Shown here in pieces: positions 1 through 7,350 of a DNA stretch of 64,000 nucleotides. The notes under the pieces were generated by a model. That model was not told the DNA's origin. It was given only the letters and a program-made list of their open reading frames with translations, and made no database searches. A program made the position numbers and the translations under genes. The stretch comes from Macrococcoides equi (lineage in GTDB: Bacteria; Bacillota; Bacilli; Staphylococcales; Staphylococcaceae), in the NCBI RefSeq assembly GCF_047425865.1, contig NZ_CP179735.1; one strand, given 5' to 3'. The first letter of the stretch is position 1. The number at the start of each line of letters is the position of its first letter.

Positions 1-184
1 TGGAAAGATTACCTGAATCATAATCCTCAGTTCCGGCAAGAATTTTCATTAATGTTGTTTTACCTGCGCCGTTACGTCCGACGATAGCAATTCGATCGTT
101 CGATTTTACTTCGAATTTCACATTTGAAAATATATTTTCACCTGAGTAGGATTTTGTTAGATTGCTTGCTTGTAATAATATCAC
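1..184 (-). CDS. ABC-F family ATPase, N-terminal fragment (YdiF-like)
   Basis: Reverse strand, running off the left window edge, so only about 61 N-terminal residues are visible. Translation from a GTG at 184-182 gives an ABC nucleotide-binding domain start with a Walker A motif GRNGAGKTT about 38 residues in. A GAGGTG ribosome site lies 7 bases upstream of the GTG. No membrane segment is seen. ABC-F proteins are soluble tandem-ATPase translation factors that act on the ribosome. The assignment to this class rather than a transporter ATPase rests partly on position: in Bacillus and staphylococci an ABC-F gene (ydiF type) is divergent from rex. The second ATPase domain is outside the window and cannot be checked. 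Confidence 0.7.
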   Translation of the reverse strand, partial: MILLQASNLTKSYSGENIFSNVKFEVKSNDRIAIVGRNGAGKTTLMKILAGTEDYDSGNLS

Positions 185-246
185 GTTCTTTCACCTCTAT
201 TTCATTGTACATGAAGTGTGAAAGCGAGGGAATATTTTAATCGTTA

Positions 247-315
247 ATGTGAAATTTCACATAGTCATTTCACATATAAAGTGATATAATTTTAAGAGAT
301 GTGAAAAGTATCACA
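247..315. promoter_or_regulatory. Rex operators upstream of rex
   Basis: Two inverted repeats of the Rex type lie between the divergent ABC-F gene and rex. The first (247-262) is a perfect palindrome with TGTGAAA/TTTCACA arms but a spacing 2 bp shorter than usual. The second (300-315, TGTGAAAAGTATCACA) has the normal TGTGA-N6-TCACA spacing and ends 24 bases before the rex start. Rex binds such sites when NAD+ is high and releases them at high NADH, so autoregulation of rex is inferred. Confidence 0.7.
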
Positions 316-339
316 AATTAAATGAAAAAGGTGAATAGG

Positions 340-972
340 ATGTCAAAAGATGAAATAAAAATTCCTAAAGCCACACTCAAGAGACTTCCATTATATTATC
401 GTTTTGTTAATACATTATATAATTCAAATGTAGAAAGAGTCAGCAGTAAAGAGTTAAGTGAAGGTTTACAAATTGATTCTGCCACAATACGTAGAGATTT
501 TTCTTATTTTGGTGAGCTAGGGAAAAAAGGATATGGCTATAACGTTAGTTTCTTACTCAATTTCTTTAAAACGACGCTGCAGCAGGATATTATTACGAAA
601 GTTGCGATTATCGGTGTCGGTAATTTAGGAACAGCACTTGTGAATTATAACTTTTCAATTAATGATCGTATGAAAATTACGGCAGCGTTTGATACAAGTT
701 CTAATTCAGTCGGTAAGACAATTGGTAAGATTAAAGTTGAAGATATGAATAATTTTGAAAAAGTAGTTGAAGAAACAGGGATTCAGGTTGTAATATTAAC
801 AGTACCAGGAGCTGTTGCTCAGGATGTCGCAAATAGAGTGACAAAAGCTCAAATAAAAGGTATATTAAACTTTACACCAGAACGTTTAACAGTACCAAAT
901 GGCGTTCACGTACATCACATTGATCTAGGCGTTGAATTACAATCATTGATATTTTTTATGAAAAATCATTAG
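340..972 (+). CDS. rex: Redox-sensing transcriptional repressor Rex
   Basis: 210 aa cytosolic repressor that senses the NADH/NAD+ ratio and represses fermentation and anaerobic respiration genes. The N-terminal winged helix contains the family stretch IDSATIRRDFSYFGELG at about 45-61. The C-terminal Rossmann domain has the dinucleotide-binding motif GVGNLG at 92-97. The start at 340 is chosen over the ATG at 322 because AAAGGTG stands just before 340 and no ribosome site precedes 322; the protein then begins MSKDEIKIP, matching the staphylococcal Rex N-terminus. Two Rex-type operators lie directly upstream. It is followed after 12 bp by tatA, the same order as ydiH-tatAy in Bacillus. Confidence 0.95.
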   Translation: MSKDEIKIPKATLKRLPLYYRFVNTLYNSNVERVSSKELSEGLQIDSATIRRDFSYFGELGKKGYGYNVSFLLNFFKTTLQQDIITKVAIIGVGNLGTALVNYNFSINDRMKITAAFDTSSNSVGKTIGKIKVEDMNNFEKVVEETGIQVVILTVPGAVAQDVANRVTKAQIKGILNFTPERLTVPNGVHVHHIDLGVELQSLIFFMKNH

Positions 973-984
973 GGGGTTATATTG

Positions 985-1179
985 ATGTTATTTATTAATA
1001 CGGTTGGTTTGATTTCACCGGGTATTGCTATCTTTTTAGGTGTTATCGCTTTAATTATTTTCGGACCTAAGAAGTTACCGGAATTTGGTCGAGCAATGGG
1101 GACATCTTTAAAGGAATTTAAAGATGCAACAGATGGTATCATGAAAGACCACGATAAAGAAGATAAAGATTTAAAATAA
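985..1179 (+). CDS. tatA: Twin-arginine translocase subunit TatA
   Basis: 64 aa pore-forming subunit of the Tat pathway, which exports folded proteins with twin-arginine signals. It has one N-terminal membrane helix (about 5-22), the FGPKKLPE hinge at about 23-30, an amphipathic helix and a charged tail. The ATG at 985 is preferred over the TTG at 982 since AGGGGGT at 971-977 is well spaced for it. It lies 12 bp after rex and upstream of tatC, with a hairpin between the two tat genes that may lower tatC expression relative to tatA. Confidence 0.93.
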   Translation: MLFINTVGLISPGIAIFLGVIALIIFGPKKLPEFGRAMGTSLKEFKDATDGIMKDHDKEDKDLK

Positions 1180-1193
1180 TTTATATTTTTAAG

Positions 1194-1219
1194 ACGGCGA
1201 ACATGTTTGCCGTTTTTTT
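1194..1219 (+). terminator. Intercistronic hairpin between tatA and tatC
   Basis: The arms 1194-1203 and 1204-1213 are fully complementary (ACGGC...GCCGT ends) and are followed by seven T. This is a rho-independent terminator or attenuator placed inside the tatAC pair. It could set the known excess of TatA over TatC. Confidence 0.8.
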
Positions 1220-1240
1220 ATGAGGAGGTTATTTCCTTAA

Positions 1241-1996
1241 ATGAATAAAGATGATTTAACGGTAGTCGAACATCTGGAAGAACTTCGTAAGCGAATTATG
1301 ATTGTACTGTACTGCCTTGTTGCAGGGACAGCAGTTGGATTTTACTTCGGGAAACCAGTGACGAAGTTCTTAACAAGAGATGATGTGCCGAAAGAAATTG
1401 AGTTACATTATTTTAAAGTAAGTGATCCGTTAACAATTTATATTACCGTAATTATGATTATTGCTTTAATATTGATTTCACCGGTTATTTTATATCAACT
1501 CTGGGCGTTTATCTCACCGGGGTTACATCCAAAAGAACGTCGCGCAACATTGTCTTATATTCCAATTAGTATGATTTTATTTTTGGGTGGACTGGCATTT
1601 AGCTATTTCTTTGTGTTCCCGTATTTAATACATTTTACAATTGGACTTGCAAGTGAGATGGGTGTCAATCAGATGATAGGTGTTCGGGAATACTTTAATG
1701 AGATGCTGAGATTTACGATACCATTCGGATTCTTATTTCAGTTGCCGATATTATTATTGTTTTTGACGAGGCTTGGTTTAGTTACACCGATGTTTCTGAA
1801 GAAGAACAGAAAATATGCATACTTTGCATTATTTGTTGTGGCAGCACTTATTACACCACCCGATTTAATTACGTACTTCATGTTTGCTATGCCGATGATC
1901 TTACTGTATGAAGTAAGTATTCAAATTAGCAAAATCGGTTATCGTCAGTACTTAAAGGGTGAACAGAAATTAATTGAAGAAGAACTTGAGAACTAA
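1241..1996 (+). CDS. tatC: Twin-arginine translocase subunit TatC
   Basis: 251 aa membrane receptor for twin-arginine signal peptides. The N-terminus has the family motif HLEELRKRI at about 11-19, and six hydrophobic segments follow, with the FxPGLHPKERR loop near 88-98. GAGGAGGTT at 1222-1230 is the ribosome site. It partners TatA encoded just upstream. Substrates are not identifiable here; in staphylococci the Tat system exports an iron-dependent peroxidase, but no such gene is in this window. Confidence 0.94.
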   Translation: MNKDDLTVVEHLEELRKRIMIVLYCLVAGTAVGFYFGKPVTKFLTRDDVPKEIELHYFKVSDPLTIYITVIMIIALILISPVILYQLWAFISPGLHPKERRATLSYIPISMILFLGGLAFSYFFVFPYLIHFTIGLASEMGVNQMIGVREYFNEMLRFTIPFGFLFQLPILLLFLTRLGLVTPMFLKKNRKYAYFALFVVAALITPPDLITYFMFAMPMILLYEVSIQISKIGYRQYLKGEQKLIEEELEN

Positions 1997-2021
1997 TCAC
2001 TGCCTGGTGGTTAGTTTTTTT
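1991..2021 (+). terminator. Terminator after tatC
   Basis: 10-bp stem (1991-2000 with 2007-2016), loop TGCCTG, then T-run to 2021. It overlaps the tatC stop codon and ends the rex-tat transcript. Confidence 0.85.
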
Positions 2022-2149
2022 GTGGAGATTTTTAGGTGTGGGAAGTATTGCGTTTTCTCCTGTAAGTTATTTGAATAGATTATATTATCTTTATATCACG
2101 AATTTCTAAAACATGCTAAAATATATACAATATGAAAGGGAGCGTTATT

Positions 2150-3625
2150 ATGATTGAATGGACACGTGAAGAACGTTATCAAACACTTGAAACATTTACT
2201 GAAGCGGCATATAGCGCTTTAGAAGAGATGGTAACGTCATCACTTTATAGACAGCAATATCATATTCAGCCACCGACAGGTTTGTTAAATGATCCGAATG
2301 GATTTGCCTATTTTAATGGTCAGTATCATTTATTTTATCAGTGGTTTCCATTAGGTGCAGTGCACGGATTGAAGTATTGGTATCATACTGTAAGTGATGA
2401 TTTAGCGACGTTTAAAAATGTGGGAATCGCCATACGACCGGACACACAATTTGATAGTCATGGTGCGTATTCAGGTTCAGGTATCGTAGTAGATGATGAA
2501 CTGAAGCTCATGTATACAGGAAATCATCGGACAGAAGACTGGGACCGTAAGAGTTATCAATTACTTGCTTCAATGGATAAGGAGGGTGTCATTACTAAAT
2601 CAACCTCGCCTGTTATCGCAAGTCCGCCCGAAGGATATACAGAGCATTTCCGCGATCCGAAAGTCTGGTTTGAAGATGGTAATTATTATGCGGTCATCGG
2701 TGCACAGCGTAATGATGAGACGGGAACGATTCTGGTGTATCAATCGAAGGATTTAACTGATTGGTCATTGATTTCTGAACTGAAGACAGATTATACGAAT
2801 TTCGGATACATGTGGGAATGTCCGGATTACTTTAAGCTTGGGGATATGGATGTAGTACTTTTCTGTCCGCAGGGGGTTGATAAATTTGAAGATAAGTTCT
2901 GGAATATTTATCAATCGGGTTATATATTAGGTACGCTGGACAAAGAAACCTTTGAAATGACGCACGGTGAGTTCATCGAGCTGGATAATGGATTTGACTT
3001 TTACGCGCCACAGACAACTTTAGATAAAGACGAGAATCGTATTCTTATCGGGTGGATGGGTTTACCTGATACCGGTTATCCGACTGACAAAGAAGGATGG
3101 GCACACTGTCTGACGTTACCTCGTGTGTTGACTGTAGAAGATAACAAACTACGTCAGCGTCCTGTTCCGTCACTTAAAAAACTACGAGGTCAAGTAGAGA
3201 CAGCAGAAGGTTACGCAACGAAGAAGAATGTGAAGCTTCATCCATATGAAGGTAAGCAATATGAACTGATTGTAGATGTACTGGAGAACGAATCTACAGA
3301 ATTCTATATCGAGTTAAGAGTGTCTAAAAAAGAAAGTACAATGATTACTTATAATCAATCAGAGCGTCGCGTGACATTAGATCGCTTTGATAGTGGACTT
3401 CAACCAACCGGTGTGGACGGATTTAGTCGCTCAGTTGTACTGGATAGTGATTTAACACAACTTCAAATTTTTGTGGATACTTCATCGATTGAAATATTTT
3501 TAAATGATGGGGAAAAAGTGATGACCACAAGAATTTTCACCTCTAGTGATGCAACAGGTATCAGAACGTCAACAGAATCTGGTCAAGTATATTTTAAATT
3601 TACGAAATATGATTTAATCGTCTAA
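2150..3625 (+). CDS. scrB: Sucrose-6-phosphate hydrolase (GH32)
   Basis: 491 aa cytosolic glycoside hydrolase family 32 enzyme that splits sucrose-6-phosphate, made by a sucrose PTS, into glucose-6-phosphate and fructose. The GH32 signatures are all present: NDPNG with the nucleophile Asp47, RDP at 168-170, and the acid/base Glu223 in WECPD. A C-terminal beta-sandwich domain follows (about 340-491). The ATG at 2150 is preferred over 2132: AAAGGGAG lies between them, and the product then begins MIEWTREERY, as in staphylococcal ScrB. No sucrose PTS gene or LacI-type ScrR is beside it in this window, so the transporter must be elsewhere. The gene has its own terminator. Confidence 0.93.
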   Translation: MIEWTREERYQTLETFTEAAYSALEEMVTSSLYRQQYHIQPPTGLLNDPNGFAYFNGQYHLFYQWFPLGAVHGLKYWYHTVSDDLATFKNVGIAIRPDTQFDSHGAYSGSGIVVDDELKLMYTGNHRTEDWDRKSYQLLASMDKEGVITKSTSPVIASPPEGYTEHFRDPKVWFEDGNYYAVIGAQRNDETGTILVYQSKDLTDWSLISELKTDYTNFGYMWECPDYFKLGDMDVVLFCPQGVDKFEDKFWNIYQSGYILGTLDKETFEMTHGEFIELDNGFDFYAPQTTLDKDENRILIGWMGLPDTGYPTDKEGWAHCLTLPRVLTVEDNKLRQRPVPSLKKLRGQVETAEGYATKKNVKLHPYEGKQYELIVDVLENESTEFYIELRVSKKESTMITYNQSERRVTLDRFDSGLQPTGVDGFSRSVVLDSDLTQLQIFVDTSSIEIFLNDGEKVMTTRIFTSSDATGIRTSTESGQVYFKFTKYDLIV

Positions 3626-3657
3626 AACTGCAATTTGTAAAAATTGTAGTTTTTTTA
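3626..3657 (+). terminator. Terminator after scrB
   Basis: 11-bp stem (3626-3636 with 3641-3651), loop GTAA, followed by a T-run to 3657. Confidence 0.85.
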
Positions 3658-3783
3658 TTAAAAATAAAAAAATTTATTTAAATTATTACCAACATATAGT
3701 ATAAAATATATATAAGCAGTAATTTCAAAATAATATTAATTAATATTATTTTATTTTTAATGAAAAATATGGAGGTTATTAGC

Positions 3784-4629
3784 ATGTATTCCGTTTTAGG
3801 CCAGATTACGCAAATGTATGAAACTTTCACGCCAGTGGAAAAGCGTATTGCAGATTTGATGATCGATCAACCTGTAAAAGTAGTGAACTTGCCGATAAAA
3901 GAAATAGCGAAGCTGGCAGGTACAAGTGAAGCTGCTATCGTACGATTCAGTAAGCGCCTAGGACTTTCAGGTATTAAAGTGGTTAAGGTAGAACTGGCAA
4001 GAGAACTTCATACAATTGAAACAGAGAAAAAACCTTCTAAGATTGAATTCTCAGACTCAGTCGAAGAATTAAAAGAAAAAGTATTTAACAATTCAATTCA
4101 AGCATTATACAATACGGAGAAGATTCTATCACCAAACTTAATTGATGAAGCGGCACATGCGATTGTGAATGCTGGTCGTATGATGATATTTGGGCAGGGT
4201 ATTTCAAATGTAGTAGGAGAAGACTTCAAATTAAAACTCGCCCAAATTGATAAACAAGTTTTTCAGACAAATGATTCTTATACTGCACTTTCAATTCTGG
4301 CCAATTTTGAAGCGTGTGACGTGTTATTTGTGATTACGTCTAATGGAAAAAGTAAAGAAATGATGGAAGTCATGAAATTTGCTAAGAAGCAGAACGTGAC
4401 GATTATCACTGTAACTCAAAAAGTACCATCAGTCGCATTACGTATGTCCAATATAGCACTGACCATGACAAGAGAAGAGCAGGATACAAACATTGGAACG
4501 ATGACCGTTCGCATCGTTCAACTTGCTATCATTGATGCCCTGTTCTTAAGAATTTGTTCGATTCAAAGTGAACAGGTCATAAAGAGTTTGACGAATATTG
4601 AAAATGCGCATCGCAGTCAAAATAAATGA
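3784..4629 (+). CDS. MurR/RpiR family transcriptional regulator
   Basis: 281 aa. It has an N-terminal helix-turn-helix of the RpiR class (about 1-80, with IAKLAGTSEAAIVRFSKRLG) and a C-terminal SIS sugar-isomerase-fold domain (about 115-260) that normally binds a phosphosugar effector. The start at 3784 is chosen because GGAGG lies 8-12 bases upstream; an earlier in-frame ATG at 3760 lacks a ribosome site. It follows scrB on the same strand but behind a terminator and an A/T-rich promoter region. Control of sugar or amino-sugar catabolism is inferred; a link to sucrose is only suggested by position. Confidence 0.85.
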   Translation: MYSVLGQITQMYETFTPVEKRIADLMIDQPVKVVNLPIKEIAKLAGTSEAAIVRFSKRLGLSGIKVVKVELARELHTIETEKKPSKIEFSDSVEELKEKVFNNSIQALYNTEKILSPNLIDEAAHAIVNAGRMMIFGQGISNVVGEDFKLKLAQIDKQVFQTNDSYTALSILANFEACDVLFVITSNGKSKEMMEVMKFAKKQNVTIITVTQKVPSVALRMSNIALTMTREEQDTNIGTMTVRIVQLAIIDALFLRICSIQSEQVIKSLTNIENAHRSQNK

Positions 4630-4645
4630 TAGTCCTATAATGAAT

Positions 4646-4680
4646 AAAACCATTGAATGTCAGACATTCAATGGTTTTTT
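4646..4680. terminator. Bidirectional terminator
   Basis: 15-bp perfect stem (4646-4660 with 4664-4678) around a 3-base loop, with A-run on the left and T-run on the right. It separates the convergent RpiR-type regulator and nitroreductase genes. Confidence 0.9.
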
Positions 4681-4684
4681 ATAG

Positions 4685-5308
4685 TTATTTTTTTACGATA
4701 AAACGATTTTCAACAGGCTGGAATTCTTTAGGGCCTGCTTCTGAGCCGATTGTACCGAATGGCATTTGAGCGACAAGTTCCCAAGTAGCAGGAATATCAA
4801 ATTCTGTGACTACTTTGTCATCAATAACGCCATTATAATGTTGTAAAGATGCACCTAATCCTTTATTTGCAAAAGCTGTCCAAATCGCAAATTGATGCAT
4901 CGCACTTGAATGGTGTGCCCAGACCGGGAAGTTATCAGCATACGATGCGAATTTTTCCTGAAGTCCTTCTGTAACTTTTGTATCAACATAGTATAAAACA
5001 GTACCATAACCTGCTTTAAAACTATTAATTTTTTGTTCAGTCGCACTAAAGTCACGATCTGGTCCCATCTTTTCTTTTAAACATTCTTTTGTCAGATCCC
5101 AGAACTTTTTATGCTCGTCATTTAATAATAAAACGATATGTGTACTTTGAGAGTTGAATGCAGAAGGTACGTGTTTAACGATATCTCCGATAATTTTTTC
5201 GATTTCATCATCTGAGATAGGTGATTTAGGTTCAATATGATAAATTGAACGTCTGTTTTCAATTGCTTCTTCAAAGTTTTGTGCTAAATCTTTTTTAAAT
5301 AAACTCAT
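4685..5308 (-). CDS. Nitroreductase family protein (FMN oxidoreductase)
   Basis: 207 aa flavoprotein of the nitroreductase superfamily (the Hbn1/YdgI-like branch). FMN-contacting features include NRRSIYH near the N-terminus, the PSAFNSQS segment at about 48-55, and LGASLQHYN at about 150-158. Such enzymes reduce nitro compounds or quinones with NAD(P)H. It is 24 bp downstream of the catechol dioxygenase gene on the same strand with its own AAAGGGGC ribosome site, so the two form an operon. This pairing resembles the catDE and mhq operons of the quinone/thiol stress response; substrate is inferred. Confidence 0.85.
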   Translation of the reverse strand: MSLFKKDLAQNFEEAIENRRSIYHIEPKSPISDDEIEKIIGDIVKHVPSAFNSQSTHIVLLLNDEHKKFWDLTKECLKEKMGPDRDFSATEQKINSFKAGYGTVLYYVDTKVTEGLQEKFASYADNFPVWAHHSSAMHQFAIWTAFANKGLGASLQHYNGVIDDKVVTEFDIPATWELVAQMPFGTIGSEAGPKEFQPVENRFIVKK

Positions 5309-5332
5309 TTTAATTGCCCCTTTGCAGTTAAA

Positions 5333-6184
5333 TTATTTATTTCGAATCATTAAGCGGACACCAATACCATTTGGATCTTTTATATATTCTGAATTCCCGT
5401 CTTTATACATTTCTAATCCTTTTTCCTGCATTAACTTTTTAAAATATTCAACGTCTTCATCATTTGGCATATTAATATCAAAGCGGCGTAACCCGGGAGC
5501 ATCTAGTTCAGGTTGTGCTGTTTGTCTGGTCCAGATATTCAGACCGAGGTGGTGATGATATCCTCCGGCAGATAAGAAAGCAGCACTTGGTCCGTAAGTG
5601 GTCATTGTATCCATTCCGAAGAAGTCTTCATAGAAAGTAACAGAACGTTCTAGATCGATAACAGATAAATGCATGTGCCCCATAATCGTTTCAGGGTCTA
5701 AGCCTTTAAAAGGTTGATTGTTATTTGCCGCGAGTACCCCAGGATAATCCATTTCGGTTGTACCCATTACGATGTTCCCGTTTTCTTCGTACTCCCACTC
5801 TTCAGAAGGAATGTCGCGATAGATTTCAATACCATTACCTTCAGGATCTTGTAAGTAGATGGCTTCTGATACGTCATGGTTACTTGCTCCGGCTAACGGA
5901 TACTCTGTCTTAATTAAATGAAAGAAAATATTACCCAATGCAGCGCGTGACGATACAAGTAACGCAAAATGAAATAATCCTGCCGACTGTACACGGCGTT
6001 TATTTGTTTGATAAAGATAAATTAAAGGACGGTGAATAGTACCAAGAACTGCATAATCATCACTTTTTTCAAGTACGTTTAATCCTAAAATCTCGTTGTA
6101 GAACTTAATGCTATTATCCATAAAATTAACATTTAAATGAACTGCACCGACATGTGTATCGTTTGAAAAATATTTAGTTTCCAT
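5333..6184 (-). CDS. catE: Catechol 2,3-dioxygenase-like protein (VOC/glyoxalase fold)
   Basis: 283 aa. Two vicinal-oxygen-chelate modules: residues about 10-130 (GAVHLNV...NGIEIYRD) and about 165-283 (MGHMHLSV...GIGVRL). The pattern of paired His and Glu ligands fits an extradiol ring-cleaving dioxygenase, which opens catechols using Fe(II). The start at 6184 follows AAGGAG; an upstream extension to 6241 lacks a ribosome site. It is first in an operon with a nitroreductase, suggesting defence against catechols and quinones, as for CatE in Bacillus and staphylococci. Two direct repeats CTTAATATA at 6195 and 6213 upstream could be regulator sites (inference). Confidence 0.85.
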   Translation of the reverse strand: METKYFSNDTHVGAVHLNVNFMDNSIKFYNEILGLNVLEKSDDYAVLGTIHRPLIYLYQTNKRRVQSAGLFHFALLVSSRAALGNIFFHLIKTEYPLAGASNHDVSEAIYLQDPEGNGIEIYRDIPSEEWEYEENGNIVMGTTEMDYPGVLAANNNQPFKGLDPETIMGHMHLSVIDLERSVTFYEDFFGMDTMTTYGPSAAFLSAGGYHHHLGLNIWTRQTAQPELDAPGLRRFDINMPNDEDVEYFKKLMQEKGLEMYKDGNSEYIKDPNGIGVRLMIRNK

Positions 6185-6303
6185 AGAAAAACTCCTTAAT
6201 ATACTATATATACTTAATATAAAAAATATATCATAAAGCAATGTAATATGCCATCAATTAATTTTATTATATCAACTTTTATAAAATTATTGCATTTATA
6301 TAT

Positions 6304-6329
6304 ACAATGTTAAATGTATGTAACATTGT
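6304..6329. repeat. Inverted repeat in the divergent catE / LPXTG intergenic region
   Basis: 9-bp perfect arms ACAATGTTA and TAACATTGT separated by 8 bases. It has no T-run, so it is more likely an operator than a terminator. It lies between two divergently transcribed genes; which one it controls is unknown. Confidence 0.5.
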
Positions 6330-6399
6330 GCCCGTGAGATAGCAATTATAATTTTTGTGCTTTATAATGAAATTAATTGGAAATTTGGAGGAATGTATA

Positions 6400-7272
6400 A
6401 TGCGTATAAAAAAGCTTAATACGATTGCTTTGACGACGGCTGCACTGTCTTTAAGTCTATCTGCATTAGACATTAACTCAAGTGAAGCAAGTGTAACACC
6501 CGTTAAACCAGCAAGTACAGTAGAGATTGTATCAACTGAAATGAATAATACTACGAAAGATAAATCTACAGAAAGACCTTCAGTTGAAGAGAAAACCACT
6601 GAAGTACCCACAACTGAGAAAAAATCAGAAGAAAATAAAATAGAGATTCCAAAATCGTCTAATCAAACACATAACAATATAAAGTCTGAAGAAAGACCGG
6701 TCAAAGAACCTGCAAAAGAGGTACCTGTTCAGACACAACCAATTACGCCTATACCAAAAGTACCTAATATATCTCAATCTACACCTAAAGCACCATCTAC
6801 TCATCCTGTGACAACTGAGTTACCTGCAACACCTGCACCACCGTCTGCACCTGTAGCACCAGCTCAGCCAGTTCAAGTGAATCCGGCAGCTGTTGAAAGT
6901 AAGTCAGATACACAAGTTAAGCCCACACGTAAACCCGACAATTTCTGTCCGGGTAAGGGTGAGAAATACTATACAGAACTTGATAAACATGTTGAAGGCT
7001 TAGTAACTGCTAAGATCGAAAAGTTTGGAGACCATAAACCGACGATTGCTGAAGCTGCTGAAAAAGAAGAACAAGCTAAGGACACTGATCTACAATTAGA
7101 TAAGCCGGAGAAGAAAAAGACGTCTGGTAAGCACGCACAGTCAAAACAACAAAAGGATGAAGAAAGTGCATCATTAGAATCTTTACCTGACACAGGTGAA
7201 GTCACTTCATTGCTAGGTTATATGGCAGCATTAATATTCGCTGGTTCAATTTTAATCCGTAAAAATAAATAG
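6400..7272 (+). CDS. LPXTG-anchored proline-rich surface protein
   Basis: 290 aa. N-terminal signal peptide (charged MRIKK, hydrophobic stretch, cleavage near SSEAS at about 27-31). A disordered Pro/Thr/Glu/Lys-rich body follows: Thr/Glu-rich about 45-110, Pro-rich about 110-170. A short distinct segment, about 185-225 (CPGKGEKYYTEL...), precedes a Lys/Glu-rich stretch. The C-terminal cell-wall sorting signal has LPDTG at 262-266, a hydrophobic helix and RKNK. Sortase A would attach it to peptidoglycan. Start at 6400 after TTGGAGGA; the upstream ATG at 6355 lacks a ribosome site. No ligand-binding fold is recognised. Confidence 0.85.
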   Translation: MRIKKLNTIALTTAALSLSLSALDINSSEASVTPVKPASTVEIVSTEMNNTTKDKSTERPSVEEKTTEVPTTEKKSEENKIEIPKSSNQTHNNIKSEERPVKEPAKEVPVQTQPITPIPKVPNISQSTPKAPSTHPVTTELPATPAPPSAPVAPAQPVQVNPAAVESKSDTQVKPTRKPDNFCPGKGEKYYTELDKHVEGLVTAKIEKFGDHKPTIAEAAEKEEQAKDTDLQLDKPEKKKTSGKHAQSKQQKDEESASLESLPDTGEVTSLLGYMAALIFAGSILIRKNK

Positions 7273-7286
7273 TGCTTTATAAATTT

Positions 7287-7322
7287 AGAACCCAACAATC
7301 ATTTTCTTGATTGTTGGGTTCT
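7287..7322. terminator. Bidirectional terminator
   Basis: About 15-bp perfect stem (AGAACCCAACAATCA with its complement) followed by CTATTTTTG. Lies between the convergent LPXTG gene and the M3 peptidase gene. Confidence 0.85.
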
Positions 7323-7350
7323 ATTTTTGTAAATCTATAAATTTTATCTC

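Noticed and set aside
247..262. Treating this palindrome alone as the Rex operator
   Set aside because: Its spacing is 2 bp short; the site at 300-315 has the proper spacing, so both are listed with moderate confidence.
5322..5913. Plus-strand open frames across the catE/nitroreductase region
   Set aside because: They lack ribosome sites and lie opposite well-supported enzymes; they are antisense shadows.
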